From NCBI GenBank assembly GCA_030446305.1, contig JASUSA010000003.1, positions 1-64,000 of the forward strand: a stretch of 64,000 bases of DNA, given 5' to 3'. The notes below the pieces were generated by a model. The model saw nothing but the letters and a program-made list of their open reading frames with translations, was not told where the DNA came from and did no database searches. Position numbers and translations under genes: made by a program. The DNA comes from Clostridiales bacterium (GTDB taxonomy: Bacteria > Bacillota > Clostridia > Peptostreptococcales > Acidaminobacteraceae). Of this stretch, positions 49,594 to 60,400 are shown one piece after another. The first letter of the stretch is position 1. The number at the start of each line of letters is the position of its first letter.

Positions 49594-51006
49594 TTAATTA
49601 GGCGTATCAATGTGATATTTTTCAATTTTCTCATAGAGACTTGTTCTGCTAATACCCAGTATTTTAGCGGCTTTAAGTTTATTATAACCCACAGCTTTCA
49701 GACAATTGTGAATCGTCGACTTTTCCACCTCTTCAACTGCCGTTCGCAAACTAACAAGCGGCGTATCCTTTAGCTCATCACTTGGTTCAGCAATCATAAA
49801 TGCCGGCAGATGCTGCATTTCAATGCTCTCTGTATCCGTCATATTAATGGCGCGCTCAATGACATTTTCCAGCTCTCTAATATTGCCGGGCCAGTTGTAT
49901 TGCTTAAGGCTTTCAAGTGCTTCAACGGTAATATTGCTGACGTACCGCCCCAGATTGTTTGACAGCTTTTCCATGAGTTTCAAGGTGATCAGTTCAACAT
50001 CTTCCTTGCGTTTTCGCAGTGGCGGCACTTCAATATTGATAACATTGAGCCTGTAGTATAAGTCTTCTCTAAATTCGCCCTCTCTAATGCGTTCTTTTAA
50101 ATCTCTGTTTGTCGCAGCGATGATTCGCGTATCAATCGGAATGGTTCGATTGCCGCCAATGCGTTCTATTTCCTTCTCTTGAAGTACTCTTAGTATCTTA
50201 ACCTGCATATCGAGCGGCATATCACCAATTTCGTCCAAGAAAATCGTTCCGCCGTTTGCCAGTTCAAATTTACCGACTTTACCATGTTTCTTTGCCCCTG
50301 TAAACGCCCCTTCTTCATAGCCAAAAAGTTCTGACTCCAGCAGATCTTTTGGAATGGCAGCACAGTTAATTTTGACAAAAGGACCGTCAAATCGTTTGCT
50401 GTCATTATGTATGGCATGTGCAAACAGTTCTTTCCCCGTACCGCTTTCACCAATAATAAGGACGTTGGAATCCGTTTTTGCCGCTTTGGATGACATCATC
50501 TTCACATGTTGCATCACCAGCGAATTACCGATAATCGTATCCCATGAATACTTGGCACCGCGTATGTTTTTGAGTTCTTCCTGATAAATCATCAGCTTGC
50601 CTTCCAGCAGCTTATTGCGTTCAAGCACTTCCTGCAAGCTCCTTAAATCATCAAAGACGACCATGCCAAAACCGTAGGCGACCTCCCCGTTGTCATCAAG
50701 CACAGGAATTCGGTGAACAAGCGCTGTGTGGCCATTTGAAAACTTATGCTTGCAATATATTTCAGGTTTTTTAGATTTGAAAACATATGGAAATCTCGTG
50801 TTTGGATCAACCACATCAACGCGCTTCCCCATTATTTCTTCGCGTGAGTACCCCAAATAGTCTGCAAAGGGCTGGTTAATCATCAGGATTTCAGTATGCT
50901 TGTTTAAGAGAATGATCGGCACCGGCACAGGGTCAAAAATTCGGTTTAAATTCTTAACAAGTGCATCGTCTGCCACTTGGGACTGTAAATGAATCGTATT
51001 TTCCAT
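49594..51006 (-). CDS. Sigma-54-dependent transcriptional activator with PAS domain and Fis-type HTH
   Basis: N-terminal [50 protein letters not shown]-term [22 protein letters not shown]. Confidence 0.95.
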   Translation of the reverse strand: MENTIHLQSQVADDALVKNLNRIFDPVPVPIILLNKHTEILMINQPFADYLGYSREEIMGKRVDVVDPNTRFPYVFKSKKPEIYCKHKFSNGHTALVHRIPVLDDNGEVAYGFGMVVFDDLRSLQEVLERNKLLEGKLMIYQEELKNIRGAKYSWDTIIGNSLVMQHVKMMSSKAAKTDSNVLIIGESGTGKELFAHAIHNDSKRFDGPFVKINCAAIPKDLLESELFGYEEGAFTGAKKHGKVGKFELANGGTIFLDEIGDMPLDMQVKILRVLQEKEIERIGGNRTIPIDTRIIAATNRDLKERIREGEFREDLYYRLNVINIEVPPLRKRKEDVELITLKLMEKLSNNLGRYVSNITVEALESLKQYNWPGNIRELENVIERAINMTDTESIEMQHLPAFMIAEPSDELKDTPLVSLRTAVEEVEKSTIHNCLKAVGYNKLKAAKILGISRTSLYEKIEKYHIDTPN

Positions 51007-51140
51007 CCTATCACACTTTCATCACATATTTGAGAATACAGTATCATGTGGGGTACTACTCATATTATAACTTAATCACATAGTATTGCCCACCTTCTCA
51101 TCTGCTTTTTTATTAATGCAAGTATCATACCAAATTGCAC

Positions 51141-51220
51141 AAAAAATGAACAATAGAGAGATGATCCTCCTCAACCGTGAAGCGATGCGCCAATGTTGAG
51201 CATTATCAAATCTCTCTATT
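51141..51220 (-). terminator. Terminator after arcC (long stem-loop with internal stem)
   Basis: Minus strand AATAGAGAGAT...CTCAAC...GTTGAG...ATCTCTCTATTGTTCATTTTTT. Confidence 0.65.
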
Positions 51221-51274
51221 CATATCATTTGCCAATTATTTTTTACATTAATAGCTTGCTCGTCGATGTTCTGA

Positions 51275-52222
51275 TTACGCTTGTGTGATAATCGTTCCCG
51301 TAAGGCCTGCAATCCCGTCTTTTGCTTTGTCCAGCGATGTAATCAGCGATTTTCTGCCCGCCTTGGATGCTGCAAAGAGAACAGCTGCCTGAACTTTTGG
51401 CAGCATGCTGCCAGGTGTGAACATCCCCTCTTTGATATAAGCTGTCGCTTCATCAACCGTCATTGTATCCAACCATGTTTCATCAGGTGTATTGAAATTA
51501 ATCGCCACTTTTTCCACTGTCGTCAGAATAATGAGATAGTCTGCGTCCATCAGTTCTGCAATTTTCTCTGCAGAATAATCCTTGTCAATAACAGCAGGAA
51601 TACCAATGAGCGCATTGCCATCTCTGTAGACCGGAATACCCCCGCCGCCGACGGTGATGACCATATGTCCGCTGTCCATCAAGATTTTGACGGTGTCTTT
51701 TTCAGCAACATCTACAGGCTTTGGCGATGCGACAACACGGCGCCATCCTCTGCCGGCATCTTCGACCATTTGGTAATCATCGTGCTGTTTCATGAGCGCC
51801 TGCGCTTCCTCTTCAGCATAAAATGCCCCTATTGGCTTAATGGGCTTTAAAAAAGCCGGATCATCCTTGTCGACAATAACCTGCGTAATAACGGTTGCCA
51901 CCGGTACATTCAAATTTCGGTTGAGAATCTCTTCTCGAATGGCATTTTGCAAATGGTAGCCTATATACCCCTGACTCATGGCGCCACACTCCGGAAACGG
52001 CATTTCTGGTGTCCCGGCAGCGGCAGCATTTGCTGCGGACATGGCGAGATTAATCATCCCAACTTGTGGGCCATTGCCGTGTGCCAAAATAACCTGATGG
52101 CCTTCTTCAATGAGATCCACAATGGGTTTAGCCGTGTGTTTTACGAGTCTGATCTGTTCTTCCGGCGCCCTGCCAAGTGCATTGCCGCCGAGAGCAACCA
52201 CGATTTTTTCCTGCTTTTTCAT
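51275..52222 (-). CDS. arcC: Carbamate kinase
   Basis: KIVVALGGNALGR, AHGNGPQVG, VITVGGGGIPV, DKDYSAEKIAELMDADYLIILT. Confidence 0.96.
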   Translation of the reverse strand: MKKQEKIVVALGGNALGRAPEEQIRLVKHTAKPIVDLIEEGHQVILAHGNGPQVGMINLAMSAANAAAAGTPEMPFPECGAMSQGYIGYHLQNAIREEILNRNLNVPVATVITQVIVDKDDPAFLKPIKPIGAFYAEEEAQALMKQHDDYQMVEDAGRGWRRVVASPKPVDVAEKDTVKILMDSGHMVITVGGGGIPVYRDGNALIGIPAVIDKDYSAEKIAELMDADYLIILTTVEKVAINFNTPDETWLDTMTVDEATAYIKEGMFTPGSMLPKVQAAVLFAASKAGRKSLITSLDKAKDGIAGLTGTIITQA

Positions 52223-52311
52223 GTTTTTGCCCCCTTATGGTTTGTGAAAGTATACCGCCTTCAAGCTGCGGTCATGCTGTGCTGAGGCATGCCCTCAACC
52301 ACCATTGTCGA

Positions 52312-53304
52312 TTATAAATTGCCGATTGTCGCCACCATGATGGCTTTTATTGTATGCATGCGATTTTCTGCTTCATCAAATACGACCGAATGTTTGCTCC
52401 TGAAAACTTCATCTGTTACTTCCATCTCAGAAATGCCATGATTTTTAGCAATCTCCTGTCCAACCGTTGTTTCGAGATCATGGAATGCAGGCAGACAGTG
52501 CATGAAAATCACATCCGGATTATCGGTTGCATCCAGCATCGCCTTATTGACTTGATAGGGCATCAACTGCTCAATGCGCTCTGCAAAAAGGTGTTCTTCT
52601 CCCATTGATACCCACACATCTGTGTAGATAACGTCAGCGCCCTTAACGGCGTCAACAGATTCAGAAAGCTCAATTGTGCCGCCTGTTTCTGCAGCAACGT
52701 TCTTCATCTCTGCCACAAGTGCTTCTGAAGGCCATAATGCTTTTGGTGCAAGGGCAACAAAATGCATGCCCATTTTCGCGGCGCCAATCATCAGTGAATT
52801 GCCCATGTTGTTGCGTGCGTCGCCTGCATAAACAAATTTCACTTTATTCAGCGGTTTTGCTACATGTTCTTTAATCGTTAAAAAGTCAGCAAGAATTTGA
52901 GTTGGATGGTACATATCCGTGAGGCCGTTCCACACCGGCACGCCGGCATGTTTTGCCAAAGTATCAACGGTCTCCTGTTTGAAACCTCTAAACTCAATAC
53001 CGTCATAAAATCTGCCAAGCACCTTTGCCGTGTCTTCAACACTCTCTTTTTTACCCATTTGGCTATTGGTAAGAAATGTAACGCTGGCGCCTTCATCAAA
53101 AGCGGCAACTTCAAAAGCACAGCGTGTTCGCGTCGACGTTTTTTCAAAGATCAAACATATATTTTTACGTTCCAGCAGTGTGCCTTTTATACCTGCACGC
53201 TTTTTAGCCTTTAAATCCATGGCCAAATTTAGAAGATAATGCATTTCTTCACTTGTATAATCCTTGAGTGTCAACAAATGTCTGCCTTTCAAACTAACTG
53301 GCAT
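52312..53304 (-). CDS. arcB: Ornithine carbamoyltransferase (catabolic, arc operon)
   Basis: [41 protein letters not shown]. Confidence 0.95.
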   Translation of the reverse strand: MPVSLKGRHLLTLKDYTSEEMHYLLNLAMDLKAKKRAGIKGTLLERKNICLIFEKTSTRTRCAFEVAAFDEGASVTFLTNSQMGKKESVEDTAKVLGRFYDGIEFRGFKQETVDTLAKHAGVPVWNGLTDMYHPTQILADFLTIKEHVAKPLNKVKFVYAGDARNNMGNSLMIGAAKMGMHFVALAPKALWPSEALVAEMKNVAAETGGTIELSESVDAVKGADVIYTDVWVSMGEEHLFAERIEQLMPYQVNKAMLDATDNPDVIFMHCLPAFHDLETTVGQEIAKNHGISEMEVTDEVFRSKHSVVFDEAENRMHTIKAIMVATIGNL

Positions 53305-53374
53305 AAGAATCCTCCTTATATATCATCTATTCAAGGGAATGTTCTCTCATCAATCTGAGATACGGCCCCGCCTA

Positions 53375-54604
53375 TTATAATTGATCACGATAGAGCGGCA
53401 TGGACATGCATCGCGGCCCGCCGCGGCCTCGTGAAAGTTCCGAAGACTGTATGACATGCAGTTTAATCCCCTCCGATTCGAGTAGGCGATTGGTTACATG
53501 ATTGCGTGCGTAAACGATTACTTCACCGGGTGCAATGGCCAGTGTATTTGAACCGTCATTCCATTGCTCCCTACCGGCGTCAATGCCCGGTTTGCCCCCG
53601 CATCGAATGAGTTTAACCTTATCGAGCTGTAAATACTTCATTAAAATTGCTTCAAGCTCCATATGCTCTTTTTCAATAATATATTCGCCCGGATCGCCAC
53701 GCTGTATAGAATAGACAGTTAACGGCCCTTCAATTTCCGGGTGTATGGTAAAGGTATCATAATCTACCATGGTAAATACCGTATCCAAATGCATAAAAGC
53801 TCTCATCTTCGGAATATCAAATGCTAAGATCGTCTCAAACGACTGACCTGCATTAAAGATGCGCTTGGCAATCAAGTCAATCGCAGCAGCATCTGTTCGC
53901 TGTGATACGCCAATGGCGATGACCTTTTCGGATAAAATAAGTTCATCACCGCCTTCAATAGCATAGGGATCTTCTCTATCATACCACAGCGGCACTTGAT
54001 GCTGTTTAACAGCCGGGTGATGTTTAAAAATATATTTTGCAAAGATCGTTTCGCGTCGCCTTGTAAGGGTTCGCATCTTATTTAATGAGACGCCATTCCC
54101 AATGACCGCATAAGGATCTCTGGTAAAATAAAGATTTGGCATTGGGTCAATCACAAAGGGATATTGCGTTTCAATGAGATCTGCCAAAGAATGCGTCAAG
54201 CCAAATTTTATTCCCTCTCGCCGTATCCCCGCCATCAATGCTTTAACCAGAGCATCTGGATCGTCAAATGCTTCATAATACGCCTTCACCATTGCAATTC
54301 TATACGGTGATACAATACCCGCTTCCGCAATAAACTCATCTATAAAGGTCCCTTTAACAGCTTCATCCCTTAATACATCCGCCATTAACGCTTCAAGATA
54401 AACGACTTCAACACCGCATGTTCTAAAGACTTCTGCAAAAGCATCGTGCTCTTCTTGTGCAACCCTTAAATATGGAATATCATCAAAAAGCAACCTATTC
54501 ATCAAATCCGGCGTCAAGTTTTCAATTTCCATGCCCGGCCGATGCAGCATCACTTTTTTTAATGCGCCAATTTCAGAGTACACTTGAAGTTTTCCATCAA
54601 ACAT
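53375..54604 (-). CDS. arcA: Arginine deiminase
   Basis: [64 protein letters not shown]. Confidence 0.97.
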   Translation of the reverse strand: MFDGKLQVYSEIGALKKVMLHRPGMEIENLTPDLMNRLLFDDIPYLRVAQEEHDAFAEVFRTCGVEVVYLEALMADVLRDEAVKGTFIDEFIAEAGIVSPYRIAMVKAYYEAFDDPDALVKALMAGIRREGIKFGLTHSLADLIETQYPFVIDPMPNLYFTRDPYAVIGNGVSLNKMRTLTRRRETIFAKYIFKHHPAVKQHQVPLWYDREDPYAIEGGDELILSEKVIAIGVSQRTDAAAIDLIAKRIFNAGQSFETILAFDIPKMRAFMHLDTVFTMVDYDTFTIHPEIEGPLTVYSIQRGDPGEYIIEKEHMELEAILMKYLQLDKVKLIRCGGKPGIDAGREQWNDGSNTLAIAPGEVIVYARNHVTNRLLESEGIKLHVIQSSELSRGRGGPRCMSMPLYRDQL

Positions 54605-54716
54605 GTTTCACCTCGTGTTAGCTTAGCTGAATCATGAGAAGAAACGAAATCCGATGATAGGCACATTGCCTCATCAATTCGTCTCATCATGCAACACAGC
54701 TTTTTAATTGCCAGAT

Positions 54717-54734
54717 TATGTAAAATTATTCATA
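54717..54734 (-). promoter_or_regulatory. Putative ArgR box upstream of arcA
   Basis: Minus strand TATGAATAATTTTACATA vs WNTGAATWWWWATTCANW. Confidence 0.5.
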
Positions 54735-55031
54735 CTGGCAGCCTACAACCTAGTATAACATCATTTCGAAAAACATTACAAGCGCTGAAATTTTAAGCTT
54801 TCTTAAGGGTTTCGCATTAAACCTCGCACACGTTTTATTCACAAGGTGCATAATATTCTATTATTTTCCATTTCTTTTGTCATTCATTGCCGTCTAAGAC
54901 TGGCAATTTAGAATATCATAGCATATTCAAATGAATATTTATATACTTTTTTCTATATTTATGTATTTGTGTTTCCCTCAAAAAATAAAAAAAACACTCC
55001 ATCAACATGAATGTTTTTCTTATGTATTTGG

Positions 55032-55298
55032 TTATGAAACCATTATTCGATCTGTTGTACCAGAGATCGTTACCTCTACAGATTCCGTCAATATGTCGGA
55101 ATAGCTAAAAGAAATCGTCCGCTCAGATTCTCTGCCAGCATCAATTCTTACGATGAAAACACTTGGAAATACGTCTTCAATAATCCCTTCTCGAACTTTT
55201 GCTTTTCGCTTCCCTTTATTCGTTCTCAATACAACTCTTTTCCCCAAACAGTCCTGAACATTTCTCTTTATATCATCTAATGTCTGTTTAGTTGCCAT
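55032..55298 (-). CDS. veg: Veg family protein
   Basis: TLDDIKRNVQDCLGKRVVLRTNKGKRKAKVREGIIEDVFPSVFIVRI...ERTISFSYSDILTESVEV. Confidence 0.93.
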   Translation of the reverse strand: MATKQTLDDIKRNVQDCLGKRVVLRTNKGKRKAKVREGIIEDVFPSVFIVRIDAGRESERTISFSYSDILTESVEVTISGTTDRIMVS

Positions 55299-55486
55299 CT
55301 GACCACCGTCCTTTTATTAGCTTATCCCATTCTATCATCCTAGCCAAAAATTGTCAAACAATTAGCAAAATTGATAAATATTGATATTTCAACGGTTTAC
55401 GTCATTTTAACATCATAATAACCAAAATTTTTCTGAATTTTTAAACGTTTTATTCTATGAACATTCGACCTTTTAGGACTGACGTC

Positions 55487-56353
55487 CTAAAGGCTATGAA
55501 TGAATTTTTGGATGCCTTTAATGCTGTCAATATAATAATCATAACTCAAATAATGAGGCGATGCCTCAATAATCATCGGTTTACCGGCCTTGGCAATAAC
55601 TGACAAAACGTCAATTGTATCAAAAGCCCAGCCATTTGCCTCAGTTTGTTCAATATTCGGAACGATGTGGTGAAATTTTACATAGCCTTCGGCTTCCTGA
55701 TAGACGCCGTCACCATATGTTGTCCATAAATGAAACGCTTCCGCATGTGATGACAGCAGCTGTAGGTTATCTTTAAAATCAAATGCACGCCATTTAGCGG
55801 CAAAATAATAATGGCAAATGTCCAGCAGAATGCCAATGGACTTGTACGGCTTAAAACATGCAATCCAGTCATTGACATCGTAAAAGTTAACATTTGAACC
55901 AAAGTATTCAACCAATACTTTGACATCATATGCTGCTGCCAACGCTTCAAGGCGATCACATGCACGCTTTAATCTCCGATTGAAGGCCTCCGGTGTTTCA
56001 GCCTCTTCATAAACACCTGCAAAATGCAGAACACCATAAGCAATGTGATACTTCTGCAAGCGCTTGAGGTTATCCTCTAATACGGCAAAAGCACGTTCCA
56101 CCTTTTCGGGATCTTTATCAAGATAAAAAGCATCTAAAAAATCCCACGGATAATCATCGGGAATGTATATCGGCAGATGAACGGATACGGGAATGCCTTT
56201 GTCATTGGCTTCTCGAATGTTTGCTTCAATAGAAGGCACATTTTCACGATAAGGCCGATGGCGGCCCTGACAAACTTCAATACGCGTTAATGCCATTTGT
56301 TCAATGGTTTCCAGCTTAAAAAAAGCCATATTGGTTCCTAAATTTGAATGCAT
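55487..56353 (-). CDS. Sugar phosphate isomerase/epimerase-like TIM-barrel protein
   Basis: LVEYFGSNVNFYDVNDWIACFKPYKSIGILLDICHYYFA; AP-endonuclease-2-like fold pattern. Confidence 0.7.
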   Translation of the reverse strand: MHSNLGTNMAFFKLETIEQMALTRIEVCQGRHRPYRENVPSIEANIREANDKGIPVSVHLPIYIPDDYPWDFLDAFYLDKDPEKVERAFAVLEDNLKRLQKYHIAYGVLHFAGVYEEAETPEAFNRRLKRACDRLEALAAAYDVKVLVEYFGSNVNFYDVNDWIACFKPYKSIGILLDICHYYFAAKWRAFDFKDNLQLLSSHAEAFHLWTTYGDGVYQEAEGYVKFHHIVPNIEQTEANGWAFDTIDVLSVIAKAGKPMIIEASPHYLSYDYYIDSIKGIQKFIHSL

Positions 56354-56654
56354 GGTACACTTCCAGTCATTTTAATCGTACATGAGAAAATGACATCATT
56401 TTTATGCGAATACATTCACAACAATACGCACTATTTTCATCATACGAATATTCAGCAGATTGTCGCAAAAGCTCAACTTAAGGGAATGATGCACTTTCCT
56501 TTAGGTGTCTCACTCAACATTATAGCGAATCATTCAGCTTTTGACATGATTTTTAATGCTTTTTTAATAACCTCTTCAGCTTTTTTTTGCTACACTTAAA
56601 TTAAGCAGAAAAGCAGAGATAACGAACCCGGAGCTCTTGAAAGCGAGGCAAGTC

Positions 56655-56873
56655 ATGGTCAAAAAAACAAGCTATGTTTTCGTCGTACTGCTTACGACAA
56701 TCGTCTTATTGGTATTTTCAACAGTGGTTGCACCACAAAGCAGCCTCTTAGTCTCGGCAATTAATTATAATGCCGTCGCATTGCTGCTCTGTGGCATCGT
56801 CCTTATCATCGCACTGATTGTCGATCGGTATAACGATTATAAAAAAGAAAACGATGATTATAAAAAGTATTAA
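56655..56873 (+). CDS. Small two-TM membrane protein
   Basis: MVKKTSYVFVVLLTTIVLLVFSTVVAPQSSLLVSAINYNAVALLLCGIVLIIALIVDRY; GAGG RBS; 12 bp before the ybjQ-like gene. Confidence 0.6.
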   Translation: MVKKTSYVFVVLLTTIVLLVFSTVVAPQSSLLVSAINYNAVALLLCGIVLIIALIVDRYNDYKKENDDYKKY

Positions 56874-56885
56874 CAGGAGGTTCCC

Positions 56886-57200
56886 ATGCTATTGGTTACG
56901 ACGCCGGAAATTACCGGCAAAAAAATCGTCGAGACCCTTGGTATTGCCAAAGGTTGTACCATTCGTGCAAAGCACATTGGGAAGGACATTACATCTATCT
57001 TTAGGCAGCTCGTCGGCGGTGAAATGAAAGAATACAGCGAGATGCTTCAAGAAGCAAGGCAAATTGCAACCAAAAATATGGTTGCTGAGGCAGAAGCACT
57101 CGGCGCCAATGCCATCGTCAATGTTCGATATGCATCGTCCAGCGTCATGCAGGGTGCTGCAGAGGTTCTCGCCTATGGCACAGCTGTCATCATTGAATAA
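56886..57200 (+). CDS. YbjQ family (DUF74) protein
   Basis: LLVTTPEITGKKIVETLGIAKGCTIRAKHIGKDITSIFRQLVGGEMKEYSEMLQEARQIATKNMVAEAEALGANAIVNVRY. Confidence 0.94.
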   Translation: MLLVTTPEITGKKIVETLGIAKGCTIRAKHIGKDITSIFRQLVGGEMKEYSEMLQEARQIATKNMVAEAEALGANAIVNVRYASSSVMQGAAEVLAYGTAVIIE

Positions 57201-57224
57201 GGCTGATCAGTAACACACCAACGG

Positions 57225-57268
57225 AAAGTCAATCCTTTGCCACACGGCAACAGGGGTTGACTTTTTTT
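57225..57268 (+). terminator. Terminator of the ybjQ-like gene
   Basis: aaagtcaatcctttgcc-acac-ggcaacaggggttgactttttttt-type hairpin. Confidence 0.8.
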
Positions 57269-57403
57269 GCGAGAATAATTGTCTTCACAAAAAAACATCT
57301 TTTTTTAAAAAAAGGTTCATCTAGCGGATGCACAATGTGATATACTGACTAGGGATGAAAAACGTCCAGCTTCCTAATTGGACATTTTATTTGGGAGGTA
57401 ATC

Positions 57404-60400
57404 ATGTCCGATCATATTGTTTCAAAAGCACTTGAAGTCAATCTTGAAAATACACGTGACCTGAGTATTCAGATACCGGAAGAACAGGTATGGCTGTTAT
57501 CGCTGTCTGAATCAAAATGGGGTACGCATAAGCGCACACAGGATTTTCTGCTGGAACTCAATCACAAATTTAGAAATAGCCAATACGTCATTGAATCGCT
57601 GCACAGCATCTGCCTGACGGAACTATGGTTCTACAATGGGCTCGAAGATGCCGAACGCGCCTTTGACGTTTTTTTGAGCATTTTTAAAACACTGATGACC
57701 GCACAGCTGGCAGAATCACAGCGCGATCTACTGATTAAAACGTTTATCAAATTTATGGATCGCCTGACGGCATTAAAAACCTATCCGGAGGGCATTATCC
57801 ATCGTTCACTCGACCTCTTAAATGAGGATTCGCAGCGTCACGAAGCGCTTTATGTCAAAAATACCGGTTATTTCAAAACTTATCTCGCCAGAATCGGCGC
57901 ATTGCCCGAACTTGAACCACAGCTCGTAGACATTACAAAACGTCTTTTAACCCGATGCTATACCGATTGGGAAACTGCTACAAACGTGCTGGCATGGTAT
58001 CAGGAAAAACAAACACATTTCCAAAGCCTTAAAGCAAGCGATCTCGATCCGATTGGCCATCAGTTCTACACGCATCTGCATGAAGAACTCACTGTCGCAA
58101 ATGACTGGAAAACCGTTTCAAAACTTATGTTTTATAATGATCTCTCCAATTATTATCGGAGCTTTACGGAACAAATCCGATCACATCTCGACAGTATTTA
58201 CTATTTATATTATTTGCTTCGGATAGAAGGCATGCTGCATTTGAGCGATCATCTTCTTTATGATGTCAATCGCAATCTTCGAAGCGTCTTTAAAGAACTT
58301 GGCGATGAAGACGTCACCGCTTTTATTGATGTCATCATGGCGGAATTTAAAACACTCGCCATTGATCACAGCGGCATTGTGCTGGATTGTATTCTCACGC
58401 TGGGCAAAGAAGTTATTGACGCTGGGCGCGAAGACCATATTACCTATTTTGTCTATCGTCTTATCGCCCTCGGATTCCAATATCCTGGCGAAATGGAACT
58501 CAATGAAGACTGGCAGATAAAAATCAACACCAGCCATGTCAAAAATATTCGCGTTTGGCTCGAATTGATTGAACATGCACCACTGGCAATGCGCAATTTG
58601 CTGGCTGCACTGATTGTCAATCTCAAGCTTGGCGGTATTTTTATCTCGGATACCGATCTCTTTCAACGCGATGTCACAAAAATGCTCAATGCAGACATTG
58701 CGCCAGTATACCGTGAAATCAAACAACTCGCACGGATATTTCCAGTCTACTTTAGAGATATTGGCGCTGAAGGCCGCCTTCGTGAAGTGACGACCGAGGT
58801 AGACGAAGCTTCCATGCGCAAGGATCGGCTGATACACTTTTTAAGGAAACAAGTGCATACCGAAAGTAACAACACGCATATTCAATTAACGCGAAAAATT
58901 TTAAGCTATTGGCATTCCGGTGACAAAACGATCTTAAAACCAGTGGTTCCAGAAGATGTTTATGAACACATTGGCGATGACGCAACATGGTTTGAAGGCG
59001 TTCACAGCATTTTAATTGCACTTTGCGGCGAATCGGCACAATCGCTTCCGGGTTGTCTCGACGCATGGGAACAGACGATTGAGAACGTACTATCCTTAGA
59101 TGCCGGCAACGACCGCGATCGCAGACGCGTTGCAGATCTCTTTGAAATTCACGCGCTTCTGTTAGAAAAGTACTCGCTGGAATCAGATGATATCGTCGCA
59201 TTCATGAAGGGCTATCACTTCTTTATCGGCGAAGAACTCGATACCTTGCAGCACTTGCTGGAATCCGATGCCCATAAAGAAGCCCTCAATAAAATCTATG
59301 ATTTTATGAGCCGGCTCAAGCACATCATCTTAAATCCTGAAGTCTCTGAAGCATTGGAGCAAATTTACTATAAACGCCATGTTGCCGTCGGCATTCCATC
59401 TATGTATGGCCAGTATATCGAAAGTAAATTTGACGCCTTGGGGCTGATGTATCGGCTTGAACGCACCGCTGCAAGGCTCATGATGCAAATCGTTGCAGGT
59501 GTCAATCTGGATTATGTCTCGGCACGGACGATTCGACATATTTATGAAGTTTTAATCGCCTTTCAAAGGGGACTCGAACTGGACGGCATTTCGAATCAAG
59601 GTTTTAACTCGCATCTCGACATGCTGAAATACGCCATGTCCTCACCGTCATTCTCTTTTGAACAGTACTTTAACCTTTTTGAATTTATGGCACGTGATAT
59701 CAATCGCATTATGGATGAGTACTTTATCAGTGTGTTTGACGGACCGCTTGAGGCCATTATTCCTCAGCTGCCATGCAACGAACCCGCATGCCTTGATGGC
59801 TCCATTGAAGCAAAGCAGCAGTTTTTTAAAATATCGGAAGGCTTTTTCAGAGAACATCTCTCTGCCGCGTTTCTCGTTCAGGATCTTGACCAGTTTATTA
59901 TGCGTATCCACGAAGCACTGCTGGCTGTAAAATCTGAATACGCGCCCGAAGCAATTGAGAGCATGATGACCTATGATCCAGATTTAGCTTACAGCGCGCT
60001 GAACTATGCGACACCGCCAATTGACAATCCTGTTTTTCTCGGTGCCAAAGCATACTTTTTAAAGAAACTCACCGATTACGGTTTTAACGTACCGCCAGGT
60101 TTCATTTTAACGACAGAAGTTTTCAGACATAAGGACATCCTTAGAAAGCATCCGCTGATGATGCAGGAACTCAACAACCATATTAAAGATGAAATCACGA
60201 GAATAGAAAATCAAACCGGAACGCGCTATGGCGATCCGGATAACCCGCTGTTCTTTTCTGTCCGTTCGGGATCGAGTCTGTCATTGCCCGGCGCTATGAA
60301 GACGTTCTTAAATGTCGGCATGAACGATGAAATCGCTGAGCATTTCAGCAAACAGCCCGGTATGGGATGGACTGCATGGGATAGTTACCGTCGGTTTTTA

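Noticed and set aside
54698-54714. CTGGCAATTAAAAAGCT upstream of arcA as a second sigma-54 promoter
   Set aside because: GG/GC spacing is right but the -12 element (AAGC) and -24 flank deviate too much.
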